64,000 nucleotides of DNA. Origin: Pseudomonas nitroreducens. GTDB taxonomy: Bacteria; Pseudomonadota; Gammaproteobacteria; Pseudomonadales; Pseudomonadaceae. The stretch covers positions 334,139 to 398,138 of the forward strand of contig NZ_JALJXP010000006.1 in assembly GCF_024170165.1 (NCBI RefSeq), read 5' to 3'. The notes beneath the pieces are model-generated. The model was not told where the DNA came from. It made no database searches and worked only from the letters and a program-made list of their open reading frames with translations. This document shows, piece by piece, positions 33,833 through 45,016 of this stretch; position 1 is the first letter of the stretch, and each line of letters opens with the position of its first letter. A program made the translations under genes and the position numbers.

Positions 33833-35023
33833 TTACAGGCCGGCGGCGTCACGCAGGGCGGCAGCCTTGTCGGTGCGCTCCCAGGTGAAGGCGGTGAAGG
33901 TGTCGTCACCGTAGGTCATTTCGAACGGGTTGCGACCGAAGTGGCCGTAGGCCGCGGTCGGCTGGTACATCGGGTGCAGTAGGTCGAGCATCTTGGTGAT
34001 TGCGTACGGACGCAGGTCGAAGTGCTCGCGGACCAGCTGGATGATCTTGTCATCGCTGATCTTGCCGGTGCCGAAGGTGTTGATCGAGATGGAGGTCGGC
34101 TGCGCCACGCCGATGGCGTAGGACACCTGGATCTCGCAACGCTCGGCCAGGCCGGCGGCGACGATGTTCTTGGCCACGTAGCGGCCGGCGTAGGCAGCGG
34201 AACGGTCCACCTTGGACGGGTCCTTGCCGGAGAACGCGCCGCCGCCGTGACGGGCCATGCCGCCGTAGGAGTCGACGATGATCTTGCGGCCGGTCAGGCC
34301 GCAGTCGCCCACCGGGCCGCCGATCACGAAGTTGCCGGTCGGGTTGATGTGGAACTGGGTGTCCTTGTGCAGCAGCTCGGCCGGCAGCACCTGCTTGATG
34401 ATCAGCTCCATCACGCCTTCGCGCAGGTCCTTGTAGCTGACTTCCGGGTTGTGCTGGGTGGACAGGACGATGGCGTCGATGCCGACGACCTTGCCGTTCT
34501 CGTAGCGGCAGGTGACCTGGGACTTGGCGTCCGGGCGCAGCCACGGCAGCAGGCCGGATTTGCGGGCCTCGGCCTGGCGTTCCACCAGTCGATGGGAGAA
34601 GCAGATCGGCGCGGGCATCAGCACGTCGGTTTCGTTGCTGGCGTAGCCGAACATCAGGCCCTGGTCGCCGGCGCCCTGGTCTTCCGGTTTGGCGCGGTCG
34701 ACGCCCTGGTTGATGTCCACCGACTGCTTGCCGATGATGTTCAGCACGCCGCAGGTGGCGCCGTCGAAGCCGACGTCGGAGCTGTCGTAGCCGATGTCGA
34801 TGATGACCTTGCGCACCAGGTCTTCCAGGTCGACCCAGGCGGAGGTGGTGACTTCACCGGCGATGATCGCGACACCGGTCTTCACCAGGGTTTCGCAGGC
34901 CACGCGGGCGTATTTGTCCTTGGCGATGATGGCGTCGAGCACCGCATCGGAAATCTGGTCCGCGATCTTGTCCGGATGGCCTTCGGAGACGGATTCGGAG
35001 GTGAAAACAGAGTATTCGCTCAT
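33833..35023 (-). CDS. metK: S-adenosylmethionine synthetase
   Basis: A 396-residue MAT enzyme making SAM from methionine and ATP. It shows the E-G-H-P-D-K motif (H16, D18), [12 protein letters not shown], and the glycine-rich G-G-G-A-F-S-G-K-D loop. The length is standard. It begins 17 bp after the ArsR-methyltransferase regulator gene and is likely cotranscribed with it, so metK is probably controlled by that regulator. Confidence 0.97.
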   Translation of the reverse strand: MSEYSVFTSESVSEGHPDKIADQISDAVLDAIIAKDKYARVACETLVKTGVAIIAGEVTTSAWVDLEDLVRKVIIDIGYDSSDVGFDGATCGVLNIIGKQSVDINQGVDRAKPEDQGAGDQGLMFGYASNETDVLMPAPICFSHRLVERQAEARKSGLLPWLRPDAKSQVTCRYENGKVVGIDAIVLSTQHNPEVSYKDLREGVMELIIKQVLPAELLHKDTQFHINPTGNFVIGGPVGDCGLTGRKIIVDSYGGMARHGGGAFSGKDPSKVDRSAAYAGRYVAKNIVAAGLAERCEIQVSYAIGVAQPTSISINTFGTGKISDDKIIQLVREHFDLRPYAITKMLDLLHPMYQPTAAYGHFGRNPFEMTYGDDTFTAFTWERTDKAAALRDAAGL

Positions 35024-35040
35024 CTAACGGTTCCTATCAT

Positions 35041-36042
35041 TTACCGGTGGGTGAGGACGCTTCGCGAATCCGGCTTGGCGAAGTGCCGCACCTGGATCTG
35101 AAAGCCATTACGTAAACCGATGTAAACACTTTCGCCGGACGCAAGCCCGGCGGCGTCGGCCCAGAGGGCCAGGTCTTCCTGTTCGAACCCCAGCCAGAGA
35201 TCACCGCAGGCCTCGCGGGCCCAGCTCTGGTCGTGGCTGCAGAGTTCGGTCACCAGCAGGCTGCCACCGGGTTTCACCAGGTGCGCCAGCTGCCTCACGG
35301 CCTCTGCCGGTGCGGCGAAGTGGTGCAGCACCATGTTCAACACCACGCAGTCGGCCGCGTCGTCGACATCCTGCAGGGCGTCGCCCAGCCGCAGCCGGAC
35401 GTTGTTCAAACCTTCGCTGGCGCAACGTAGTCGCGCCATTTCGAGCATGGTCTCGCTGTTGTCCAGCGCCGTGACCTGTTCGAAGCGCCGGGCCAGCTCG
35501 GGGAGGAATCCGCCGTCGCCGGGGCCGACTTCCAGCGCCGTGGCGCCGGGGGCGAAGCTCAGGGCATCGAGCAGCGCCAGCACGCTTTCGCGGTATTGCG
35601 GCAGTCCTGCGATCAGGTCCTGGGTCGCCTGGAACTTCTCCGCACTGCGGGCAAAGAAGTCGCGGCTGACGGCGGCACGCTGGGCGTGTACGCCATCGAC
35701 GCGTGCGCTGACGTCATCGGCCAGCGCCAGTTCGTCGACCTCTTCGAGCAGCGCCCCGTGCAGCGTGCCCCCCAGGCTTTCGCCCTGGGGCAGGGCGCGG
35801 CGATAGAAGATCGCGTTGCCTTCGCGGCGGGTGGCGACCAGGCCGGCCTGGGCCAGCACCTTCAGGTGGTGGCTCATGCCCGACTGGCGGACGCCGAAGA
35901 TATGCGCCAGCTCCAGCACGCCGAACGAATCGTTGGCCAGCACCCGCAGCACGTTCAGCCGCAGCGGATCGCCGCCGGCCTTGCACAGGGCAGCCAGCTG
36001 GTCGCAATCGTCGTGGCGGATTTCGGGCAGGCGCAGACTCAT
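35041..36042 (-). CDS. ArsR-family regulator fused to a SAM-dependent methyltransferase domain (SahR-like)
   Basis: A 333-residue fusion. Residues ~1-95 are an ArsR winged helix (L-R-L-N-V-L-R-V-L-A, then H-I-F-G-V-R-Q-S-G-M-S-H-H-L-K-V-L). Residues ~150-300 are a class I methyltransferase fold with A-L-E-V-G-P-G-D-G-G-F. There is no obvious cluster of metal-binding cysteines. Regulators of this architecture next to metK have been described as SahR, responding to S-adenosylhomocysteine (recalled). The fused domain would be the ligand pocket. A perfect dyad upstream at 36087 is its probable operator. Confidence 0.88.
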   Translation of the reverse strand: MSLRLPEIRHDDCDQLAALCKAGGDPLRLNVLRVLANDSFGVLELAHIFGVRQSGMSHHLKVLAQAGLVATRREGNAIFYRRALPQGESLGGTLHGALLEEVDELALADDVSARVDGVHAQRAAVSRDFFARSAEKFQATQDLIAGLPQYRESVLALLDALSFAPGATALEVGPGDGGFLPELARRFEQVTALDNSETMLEMARLRCASEGLNNVRLRLGDALQDVDDAADCVVLNMVLHHFAAPAEAVRQLAHLVKPGGSLLVTELCSHDQSWAREACGDLWLGFEQEDLALWADAAGLASGESVYIGLRNGFQIQVRHFAKPDSRSVLTHR

Positions 36043-36086
36043 AGGTCGCGCAGTCTAGTCGCGGCTTCCGGGGTGGGCAATAGCTG

Positions 36087-36104
36087 TATCAAAAAGTTTT
36101 GATA
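36087..36104. promoter_or_regulatory. Operator-like perfect dyad upstream of the metK operon
   Basis: TATCAAAA-AG-TTTTGATA: an 8-bp perfect inverted repeat with a 2-bp centre, 45 bp before the regulator start codon, in the divergent gap with tktA. AT-rich 8-2-8 symmetry is typical of ArsR/SahR-type operators. Confidence 0.7.
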
Positions 36105-36266
36105 TTGGCGGATGGGCGGTTTTTGATCAGTCAGACCACTCCCGCCTGTGCCTTGCATCAGGCATCTGCCGATCTGTCATTGCCCCGCAGGCCCTGGCTG
36201 GGCGAAAATACCGGCCTTTTTTCATTCCCTTCGATCTTTCGAAGCAGCCCCCGCAGGAGATTAGCG

Positions 36267-38264
<1,998 letters not shown>

Positions 38265-38274
38265 TCGAGGCTCT

Positions 38275-38333
38275 TGTAGGAGCGAGCTTGCTCGCGAACC
38301 GGGCAAGCTCCTTCGCGAGCAGGCTCGCTCCTA
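38275..38333. repeat. REP-like inverted pair (second copy)
   Basis: Two facing copies of TAGGAGCGAGCTTGCTCG-type units (the right unit has one change in the stem) separated by a short loop, lying between tktA and epd. Nearly the same as the pair at 11674-11741. Confidence 0.85.
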
Positions 38334-38355
38334 TGAAGATCACCAAGGGATAACA

Positions 38356-39402
38356 ATGTCCAAGCGCCCTTACCGAGTTGCCCTCAACGGCTACGGCCGT
38401 ATCGGCCGCTGCGTCTTCCGTGCCCTGCACGAACGCGGCGCCAAGGCTGATTTCTCCATCGTCGCGCTGAACGACCTGGCGGACCTGGCCAGCCTGGAAT
38501 ACCTGACCCGCTTCGACTCCACCCACGGCCGTTTCCCCGGCGAGGTGAGCGTGGCCGACGGCTGCCTGCATGTGGGCGGCGACTGCGTGAAGGTGTTCCG
38601 CGAAGCCGAACCCGAGGCCATCGACTGGCGCGCCCTGGACATCGACCTGGTGCTGGAATGCTCCGGCGTCTACAACACCCGCGCCGACGGCGAGCGCTTC
38701 CTTGGCGCTGGCGCGCCGCGGGTGCTGTTTTCCCAGCCGATGGCCAGCGAGGCGGACATCGACGCCACCGTGGTCTTCGGCATCAACCAGCAGGGCCTCT
38801 CCGGCGCCGAGACGCTGGTGTCCAACGCATCCTGCACCACCAACTGCAGCGTGCCGCTGCTCAAGTTGCTGAACGAGGCCGTGGGCATCGAGTACGTCTC
38901 GATCACCACCATCCACTCGGCGATGAACGACCAGCCGGTGATCGACGCCTACCACCATGAAGACCTGCGCCGCACGCGCTCGGCCTTCCAGTCGGTGATC
39001 CCGGTGTCCACCGGGCTGGCACGCGGCATCGAGCGCCTGCTGCCGGAACTCGCCGGGCGAATCCAGGCCAAAGCCATTCGGGTACCGACGGTCAACGTCT
39101 CGGCCCTGGACATCACCCTGCAGGTCTCCCGCGATACCTCCGCCGAGGAGATCAACCGCGTGCTGCGCCAGGCCGCCACCGAAGGCCCGCTGAAAGGCCT
39201 GCTGGCCTACACCGAGCTGCCCCACGCCAGCTGCGATTTCAACCATGACCCGCACTCGGCCATCGTCGATGGCAGCCAGACCCGCGTTTCCGGCCCCCGG
39301 CTGGTGAACGTGCTGGCCTGGTTCGACAACGAGTGGGGGTTCGCCAACCGCATGCTCGACACCGCAGGGCACTTCCTGCGGGTCGCCGCTACCGAACGTT
39401 AA
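38356..39402 (+). CDS. epd: Erythrose-4-phosphate dehydrogenase
   Basis: A 348-residue GAPDH-superfamily enzyme. The Rossmann start is N-G-Y-G-R-I-G-R and the catalytic Cys is in S-N-A-S-C-T-T-N-C. Epd-specific segments [13 protein letters not shown] and [12 protein letters not shown] distinguish it from glycolytic GAPDH. It oxidises erythrose-4-phosphate to 4-phosphoerythronate for pyridoxal phosphate synthesis. An AAGGGA site precedes the ATG. The tktA-epd-pgk-fba order is conserved in gammaproteobacteria. Confidence 0.93.
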   Translation: MSKRPYRVALNGYGRIGRCVFRALHERGAKADFSIVALNDLADLASLEYLTRFDSTHGRFPGEVSVADGCLHVGGDCVKVFREAEPEAIDWRALDIDLVLECSGVYNTRADGERFLGAGAPRVLFSQPMASEADIDATVVFGINQQGLSGAETLVSNASCTTNCSVPLLKLLNEAVGIEYVSITTIHSAMNDQPVIDAYHHEDLRRTRSAFQSVIPVSTGLARGIERLLPELAGRIQAKAIRVPTVNVSALDITLQVSRDTSAEEINRVLRQAATEGPLKGLLAYTELPHASCDFNHDPHSAIVDGSQTRVSGPRLVNVLAWFDNEWGFANRMLDTAGHFLRVAATER

Positions 39403-39431
39403 TCAAAACAGCCCCAACAGGACTGACTGTC

Positions 39432-40595
39432 ATGACCGTGTTGAAGATGACCGACCTCGACCTCCAAGGTAAGCGCGTGCTGATCCGCGAAGACCTCAAC
39501 GTTCCGGTGAAGGACGGTGTGGTCAAGAGCGACGCGCGCATCCTGGCCTCGCTGCCGACCATCAAGCTGGCCCTGGAGAAGGGCGCGGCGGTGATGGTCT
39601 GCTCGCACCTGGGCCGCCCGACCGAAGGCGAGTTCTCCGAGGAGAACAGCCTGCAGCCGGTCGCCGACTACCTGTCCAAGGCCCTGGGCCGCGCCGTGCC
39701 GCTGGTCAAGGACTACCTGGGCGGCGTTGAAGTGAAGCCGGGTGAAGTCGTGCTGTTCGAAAACGTGCGCTTCAACAAGGGCGAGAAGAAGAACGCCGAC
39801 GAGCTGGCCCAGCAATATGCGGCCCTGTGCGACGTATTCGTCATGGACGCCTTCGGCACCGCCCACCGCGCCGAGGGCTCGACCCACGGCGTGGCCAAGT
39901 TCGCCAAGGTCGCCGCGGCCGGCCCGCTGCTGGCTGCCGAACTGGAAGCCCTGGGCAAGGCCCTGGGCAACCCGGCGCGCCCGATGGCCGCCATCGTCGC
40001 CGGCTCTAAGGTGTCCACCAAGCTCGACGTGCTCAACAGCCTGGCGCTGATCTGCGACCAGCTGATCGTCGGCGGCGGCATCGCCAACACCTTCCTCGCC
40101 GCGGCGGGCCACAAGGTCGGCAAGTCGCTGTACGAAGCCGATCTGGTCGATACCGCCAAGGCCATCGCCGCCAAAGTCAGCGTGCCGCTGCCGGTCGACG
40201 TGGTGGTTGCCAAGGAGTTCGCCGAGACCGCCGTCGCCACCGTCAAGGACATCGCCGACGTGGCCGACGACGACATGATCCTGGACATCGGCCCGAAGAC
40301 CGCCGCCCAGTTCGCCGAGCTGCTGAAGACCTCCAAGACCATCCTGTGGAACGGTCCGGTGGGTGTGTTCGAGTTCGACCAGTTTGGCGAAGGCACCAAG
40401 ACCCTGGCCAAGGCCATCGCCGAAGGCTCCGCCTTCAGCATCGCCGGCGGTGGCGACACCCTGGCGGCGATCGACAAGTACGGCATCGGCGAGCAGATCT
40501 CCTACATTTCCACCGGTGGTGGCGCCTTCCTCGAGTTCGTCGAGGGCAAGGTCCTGCCGGCCGTGGAAGTGCTGGAGCAGCGCGCCAAGGCCTGA
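39432..40595 (+). CDS. pgk: Phosphoglycerate kinase
   Basis: A 387-residue enzyme interconverting 1,3-bisphosphoglycerate and 3-phosphoglycerate with ADP/ATP. It shows the N-terminal substrate site [12 protein letters not shown] and S-H-L-G-R-P, and the nucleotide region W-N-G-P-V-G-V-F-E then G-G-G-D-T. The start at 39432 is 29 bp after epd; AGGA precedes it. Acts mainly in gluconeogenic flux in pseudomonads, which lack phosphofructokinase (family knowledge). Confidence 0.96.
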   Translation: MTVLKMTDLDLQGKRVLIREDLNVPVKDGVVKSDARILASLPTIKLALEKGAAVMVCSHLGRPTEGEFSEENSLQPVADYLSKALGRAVPLVKDYLGGVEVKPGEVVLFENVRFNKGEKKNADELAQQYAALCDVFVMDAFGTAHRAEGSTHGVAKFAKVAAAGPLLAAELEALGKALGNPARPMAAIVAGSKVSTKLDVLNSLALICDQLIVGGGIANTFLAAAGHKVGKSLYEADLVDTAKAIAAKVSVPLPVDVVVAKEFAETAVATVKDIADVADDDMILDIGPKTAAQFAELLKTSKTILWNGPVGVFEFDQFGEGTKTLAKAIAEGSAFSIAGGGDTLAAIDKYGIGEQISYISTGGGAFLEFVEGKVLPAVEVLEQRAKA

Positions 40596-40681
40596 TCCGC
40601 ACGGCAGGCGGGCGACAGTAAAGCAAACCTCTGCGGCATCCCCGGGTCACAAGCCTAGTACGGATGCCAAGGAGAACGGTC

Positions 40682-40876
40682 ATGCGAGCTGTCACCCCTC
40701 TGCTGTCGTTTTGTCTCGTGCTGGTCGGCTGTACCGGAAGCGGTGGAGTCCCCAGTACCTGTGAAGTGATGAGCCCGCCCTCGGTCATGGTGCCCTCGGA
40801 CCAGAACCGCGAACGGGTGGATAGCCAGAGCAGCGGCGATCCGACGCCCGACCAGAAGCCGGTGAACTGCCCCTGA
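40682..40876 (+). CDS. Small putative lipoprotein
   Basis: A 64-residue peptide with a signal sequence (A-V-T-P-L-L-S-F-C-L-V) and an L-V-G-C lipobox; the mature part is Pro/Ser-rich with two further cysteines (T-C-E-V and the C-terminal N-C-P). An AAGGAG site lies 7 nt before the ATG at 40682. It is inserted between pgk and fba. Function unknown. Confidence 0.72.
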   Translation: MRAVTPLLSFCLVLVGCTGSGGVPSTCEVMSPPSVMVPSDQNRERVDSQSSGDPTPDQKPVNCP

Positions 40877-41018
40877 GGCAGCGGCGTGGCGGCCGGGATC
40901 ACGATCTGACAGTGCCGCCCGCGCCCCGGTGCAGGCGGCACTGGCGTTCCTGCGGCGGGACGGGCAATCTGGCGTATTGGATATCCGGCGGCGTGTCCGC
41001 CCGAAGGAGAATCGCCCG

Positions 41019-41354
41019 ATGCTGCGTTATCTCGTCCCGGTCCTGGCGCTTGCGCTGGTGGCGGGTTGTTCCAGTCACTCGACAGGCGGCAACTCCGCTG
41101 CGCAGGGCGGCTGGAATCACTGGGTCTGCGACAGCCAGGCCGAGGTGCGGTGGCGTTACGTCGACCCCAGCAAGTCGGTCGTCGACCTGAAGCTGGGTGA
41201 GGATGACGTGGTTCATCACCTGGAAGAGGAACCCGGCGGCTCCGGCGCTTTCTATAGCGACGGGCTGATCGGCTTGAGCATCAAAGGTGACCAGGGCCTG
41301 GTCTACTGGGTCGAGAGCAACGACCTGATCGGCCGTGGTTGCAAGGCGCCCTGA
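41019..41354 (+). CDS. MliC-like lipoprotein (possible C-type lysozyme inhibitor)
   Basis: A 111-residue lipoprotein (lipobox V-A-G-C-S-S). The mature region fits the MliC/PliC fold: W-V-C-D near the start, a V-D-L-K-L strand, S-G-A-F-Y-S-D-G-L, S-I-K-G-D-Q, and a final Cys in R-G-C-K, which could pair with the first. MliC proteins block host C-type lysozymes at the cell surface. GAAGGAGA supports the start at 41019. The resemblance is moderate; the function needs testing. Confidence 0.7.
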   Translation: MLRYLVPVLALALVAGCSSHSTGGNSAAQGGWNHWVCDSQAEVRWRYVDPSKSVVDLKLGEDDVVHHLEEEPGGSGAFYSDGLIGLSIKGDQGLVYWVESNDLIGRGCKAP

Positions 41355-41474
41355 GCGCCGATTGTCCGGCATGCGCCGGAAGACTTGAACACGGCCTGCC
41401 CCTGCGGCAGGCTTCCAAACATGTAGTTAAGGGGCTCGTGAAACCGAGCCTGACTTCTGGGAGAAGCGAAGACC

Positions 41475-42539
41475 ATGGCACTCATCAGCATGCGCCAAAT
41501 GCTGGACCACGCCGCCGAGTTCGGCTACGGCGTTCCGGCTTTCAACGTCAACAACCTCGAGCAGATGCGCGCCATCATGGAAGCGGCCGACAAGACCGAT
41601 TCCCCGGTGATCGTGCAGGCCTCCGCTGGTGCCCGCAAATACGCCGGTGCGCCCTTCCTGCGCCACCTGATCCTTGCGGCCATCGAAGAATTCCCGCACA
41701 TCCCGGTGTGCATGCACCAGGACCACGGCACCAGCCCTGACGTCTGCCAGCGCTCCATCCAGCTGGGCTTCTCCTCCGTCATGATGGACGGCTCGCTGAA
41801 GGAAGACGGCAAGACTCCGGCCGACTACGACTACAACGTCCGCGTCACCCAGCAGACCGTTGCCTTCGCCCACGCCTGCGGCGTTTCCGTGGAAGGTGAG
41901 CTGGGCTGCCTGGGCTCCCTGGAAACCGGCATGGCCGGCGAGGAAGACGGCGTTGGCGCGGAAGGCGTGCTGGACCACAGCCAGCTGCTGACCGACCCGG
42001 AAGAGGCCGCCGACTTCGTCAAGAAGACCCAGGTCGACGCCCTGGCCATCGCCATCGGCACCAGCCACGGCGCCTACAAGTTCACCAAGCCGCCGACCGG
42101 CGACGTGCTCTCCATCGAGCGCATCAAGGAAATCCACAAGCGCATCCCCAATACCCACCTGGTGATGCACGGCTCCTCCTCGGTGCCGCAAGAGTGGCTG
42201 AAGGTGATCAACGAGTTCGGCGGCGACATCAAGGAAACCTACGGCGTGCCAGTCGAGGAAATCGTCGAAGGCATCAAGCACGGCGTGCGCAAGGTCAACA
42301 TCGACACCGACCTGCGCCTGGCCTCCACCGGTGCCATCCGCCGCATGATGGCCGAGCAGCCGAGCGAGTTCGACCCGCGCAAGTTCTTCGCCAAGACCAT
42401 CGTCGCCATGCGTGATATCTGCATCGCCCGCTACGAAGCCTTCGGCACTGCCGGCCATGCCTCGAAGATCAAGCCGATCTCCCTGGAAGGCATGTTCCAG
42501 CGTTACGCCAAGGGTGAGCTGGTGTCGAAGGTCAACTGA
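41475..42539 (+). CDS. fba: Fructose-1,6-bisphosphate aldolase, class II
   Basis: A 354-residue class IIB metal-dependent aldolase. Signatures: [10 protein letters not shown], the zinc site H-Q-D-H-G, L-G-x-L-E ([11 protein letters not shown]), H-G-S-S-S-V-P, and K-V-N-I-D-T-D. Interconverts FBP with DHAP and GAP. A short leader hairpin GGCTCG/CGAGCC (41433-41450) sits 15-20 nt before the GGGAGAAG ribosome site. Ends with a clear terminator, closing the tktA-fba block. Confidence 0.96.
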   Translation: MALISMRQMLDHAAEFGYGVPAFNVNNLEQMRAIMEAADKTDSPVIVQASAGARKYAGAPFLRHLILAAIEEFPHIPVCMHQDHGTSPDVCQRSIQLGFSSVMMDGSLKEDGKTPADYDYNVRVTQQTVAFAHACGVSVEGELGCLGSLETGMAGEEDGVGAEGVLDHSQLLTDPEEAADFVKKTQVDALAIAIGTSHGAYKFTKPPTGDVLSIERIKEIHKRIPNTHLVMHGSSSVPQEWLKVINEFGGDIKETYGVPVEEIVEGIKHGVRKVNIDTDLRLASTGAIRRMMAEQPSEFDPRKFFAKTIVAMRDICIARYEAFGTAGHASKIKPISLEGMFQRYAKGELVSKVN

Positions 42540-42561
42540 TCCCGCGCCGGTTTTGACCTTG

Positions 42562-42588
42562 AAGAGCCCCGCCCTGCGGGGCTCTTTC
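42562..42588 (+). terminator. Intrinsic terminator of fba
   Basis: Perfect 10-bp stem AGAGCCCCGC/GCGGGGCTCT with a CCT loop, followed by TTCGT, 23 bp after the fba stop. Confidence 0.85.
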
Positions 42589-42612
42589 GTATCTGCCAGA
42601 AGGAAGCCATCG

Positions 42613-43026
42613 ATGCTGCGCGCCTTGCTTTCCGTTCTACTGCTGGCGTTACTCGCCGGTTGCTCGCTGCGCCCGGCGCAGCCGTCCGCACCGCCGCCCA
42701 GGCCGCCGGTGGAGCTGCCAGTGGACGCGCAGAATTGCCTGACTCATCAGGAGTGCACGCTGAAAACCTCGCGCACGCTGCTGTTCGTCTTCGATTATGC
42801 CGAGGCGGGTGCGGCCCTGGTGGAGAACGAGAACCGCGTGCTCAGCACGCCGGAAAAGGCACCGAAGAAGGGTTGGCCGGCGATTCGCATCCAGTTGGCC
42901 GATCCGGACGGTGGGCGCTTCGAGTTCTCCAGCGAATGCCGGCAGAAGCGCTGCCGTATCAAGGAATCGCGCCTGCTCGCCTGCTACCGTAGTTATCTGG
43001 ATGGAAAGACCTGCCGGTTCCGCTGA
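42613..43026 (+). CDS. Putative lipoprotein of unknown function
   Basis: A 137-residue protein with a lipoprotein signal (L-S-V-L-L-L-A-L-L-A-G-C) and a Pro-rich start to the mature part, followed by a globular region with six cysteines (N-C-L-T, E-C-T-L, E-C-R, R-C-R, A-C-Y, T-C-R) that could form disulfides. AGAAGGAAG precedes the ATG at 42613; the frame is open further upstream inside fba but without a plausible start. I do not recognise the family. Confidence 0.78.
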   Translation: MLRALLSVLLLALLAGCSLRPAQPSAPPPRPPVELPVDAQNCLTHQECTLKTSRTLLFVFDYAEAGAALVENENRVLSTPEKAPKKGWPAIRIQLADPDGGRFEFSSECRQKRCRIKESRLLACYRSYLDGKTCRFR

Positions 43027-43063
43027 GCGCTGGTGCTCGGGACGGTCCGGCTCTGGAGGCACG

Positions 43064-43834
43064 ATGACGGATGTACATGACAGTGCGCAGGAGGGTTTCT
43101 CCCGCGAGGCGAAAGCTTACGCCCACGGGCGACCGGACTATCCCGAAGAGCTGCTGGGCTGGCTCGGCGAAGAGCTGGGCATAGGGGCCGGCAAAGAGGT
43201 GGTCGACCTCGGCGCGGGTACCGGGAAGTTCACTTCCCTATTGCTGCGTACCGGTGCACAGGTCGCCGCCATCGAGCCGGTGGCGGCGATGCGCGAACAG
43301 TTGAGTGCCACTCTGCCTGCGGTGAAGGTGCTCAGTGGCACGGCCCAGGCGATGCCGCTGGTGGCGGAAAGCATCGACGCGCTGACCTGCGCCCAGGCCT
43401 TCCACTGGTTCGCCGACGAGCGCGCGCTGGAAGAAATCCATCGCGTGCTGCGGCCGGGTGGCCACCTCGGGCTGGTCTGGAATGTGCGCGACGAGCGCGT
43501 CGACTGGGTCGCCCAGGTGACGCGCATTCTCGAGCGCTACGAAGGCAGCACGCCGCGCTTCCACACCGGGCAATGGCGGCGCGCCTTTGCGGGTTCGCGC
43601 TTCGAAGACCTGCGCCTGCGCGAGTTCAGCTACCAGCACATCGGTCCGCCGGAGCAGGTGATTGTTGCGCGCACTCTGTCGGTGAGCTTTATCGCGGCGC
43701 TGCCCGACGAGCAGAAGCGGCGCGTCGCCGAGCAACTGCATGAGCTGATCGCCACGCACCCGGCGCTGAAGGGGCGCAGCGAAGTTGCCTTCCCCTATCG
43801 CACCGAGGCTTACAGCACCCGTGCGCTGGCCTGA
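43064..43834 (+). CDS. Class I SAM-dependent methyltransferase
   Basis: A 256-residue methyltransferase of the UbiE/type-11 group. The glycine-rich motif I is V-V-D-L-G-A-G-T-G-K-F-T; motif II and the A-Q-A-F-H-W-F segment follow, with the R-P-G-G-H-L-G-L-V-W motif III. The ATG at 43064 follows TGGAGG by 5 nt; an open frame upstream lies in the lipoprotein gene. Substrate unknown. Confidence 0.9.
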   Translation: MTDVHDSAQEGFSREAKAYAHGRPDYPEELLGWLGEELGIGAGKEVVDLGAGTGKFTSLLLRTGAQVAAIEPVAAMREQLSATLPAVKVLSGTAQAMPLVAESIDALTCAQAFHWFADERALEEIHRVLRPGGHLGLVWNVRDERVDWVAQVTRILERYEGSTPRFHTGQWRRAFAGSRFEDLRLREFSYQHIGPPEQVIVARTLSVSFIAALPDEQKRRVAEQLHELIATHPALKGRSEVAFPYRTEAYSTRALA

Positions 43835-43884
43835 CCGGGGAATGCGGTAGACTGGCGGACGTTTCCTCCGCCAGTCCGTTTCCC

Positions 43885-44379
43885 ATGCAGCCGCTTCGCT
43901 ATCTCCAGGCCTATGCGCCACAACTCCAGGATCAGGTGCGCCAGCTCATCGAGCAGGACCGCCTCGGCGAGTACCTGGAGCGCCGCTATCCCGGTCGTCA
44001 TGACGTACAGAGCGACAAGGCGCTGTATGGCTATGCCATGGATCTCAAGCAGCAGTACATGCGCACCGCGCCGGCGGTGGACAAGGTGCTCTACGACAAC
44101 AAGCTGGACGTGGTGCAGCGCGCGCTGGGCCTGAACACGGCGATCTCCCGGGTGCAGGGCGGCAAGCTCAAGGCGAAGAAGGAAATCCGCGTCGCCTCAC
44201 TGTTCAAGGACGCGGCCCCCGAATTCCTGCAGATGATCGTCGTCCACGAGCTGGCGCACCTGAAGGAGCGCGACCACAGCAAGGCCTTCTACCAGCTCTG
44301 TGAGCACATGCTGCCCGGCTATCACCAGCTGGAGTTCGACCTGCGTGTCTACCTGACCTGGCGCGACCTGCCTCAGTAG
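43885..44379 (+). CDS. YgjP-like zinc metallopeptidase-domain protein
   Basis: A 164-residue protein with the zinc-binding H-E-L-A-H motif (in V-V-H-E-L-A-H-L) and downstream D-H-S-K-A-F-Y, matching the DUF45/YgjP metallopeptidase family. No signal peptide, so cytoplasmic. Peptidase activity is not demonstrated for most members. It converges on, and overlaps by 7 bp, the membrane-protein gene on the other strand. Confidence 0.88.
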   Translation: MQPLRYLQAYAPQLQDQVRQLIEQDRLGEYLERRYPGRHDVQSDKALYGYAMDLKQQYMRTAPAVDKVLYDNKLDVVQRALGLNTAISRVQGGKLKAKKEIRVASLFKDAAPEFLQMIVVHELAHLKERDHSKAFYQLCEHMLPGYHQLEFDLRVYLTWRDLPQ

Positions 44380-44840
44380 TACAGGCGCCCCAGATAGAGC
44401 AGCCCCAGGCACCACGGCAGCAGCAGGGCAAGGCCCAGGTAGCGCAGCGCCGCGCGCGGGCCGCTCTCGCCCCGGTTCAGCCAGTTGGTGCCCGCCAGTA
44501 CCAGTGCGTAGGCCACGAGGCCCGCCAGCAGCCACTCGTATTGCTCTGTGGTGGGGGAGACCGGGCCGAGATGGGTGTGGGTGAGGTGCCACGCGCAAAG
44601 GCCGATTGCCGGCACCAGAAGGGCCAGCGCCACCAGGACTCGCCCGGCGAGGCGCAGCAGGAAGGCAATCAGCAACCCCGCCAGGCCGGCGCTGGCAATC
44701 AGCACGGCGAGCATCTGGTCGAGATAGACGAGGTCGGGCGCTGATTCGAGCGAGCGGGGTTGCGCGAGCAGGCGCAGCAAGGGCGCGCCGAGCAGAAGGG
44801 CAATCAGGCAGAACAGCCAGCCTGGCAGGGCGCGTGGCAT
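44373..44840 (-). CDS. Small integral membrane protein of unknown function
   Basis: A 155-residue hydrophobic protein with about four membrane segments (W-L-F-C-L-I-A-L-L-L-G; a central A-V-L-I-A-S-A-G-L-A-G-L-L-I-A; L-V-A-L-A-L-L-V-P-A-I; and a C-terminal L-G-L-A-L-L-L-P-W-C). No motif that I recognise. Its 3' end overlaps the metallopeptidase gene by 7 bp. Confidence 0.7.
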   Translation of the reverse strand: MPRALPGWLFCLIALLLGAPLLRLLAQPRSLESAPDLVYLDQMLAVLIASAGLAGLLIAFLLRLAGRVLVALALLVPAIGLCAWHLTHTHLGPVSPTTEQYEWLLAGLVAYALVLAGTNWLNRGESGPRAALRYLGLALLLPWCLGLLYLGRLYY

Positions 44841-44980
44841 CCGAAACTCCTGATGAAGTTGCTGCGGGAAGCCCCTGACGCGCCGGATGGGGTCGGTCGT
44901 CTGGGGTTGTTCACCGCTGCAAAGCCCAGATTAATCAATGATTTGGCGAAATGCCATAACTTTGTCGGGAATGATTCCCG

Positions 44981-45012
44981 AAAATGAGAAGGCCCCTCCG
45001 GGGAGGGGCCTC
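44981..45012 (-). terminator. Probable terminator of mrcA
   Basis: On the minus strand a GGCCCCTCC/GGAGGGGCC hairpin begins just after the mrcA stop and is followed by TTCTCATTTT. The loop is tight and the T run interrupted, so efficiency is uncertain. Confidence 0.65.
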
Positions 45013-45016
45013 TCTG

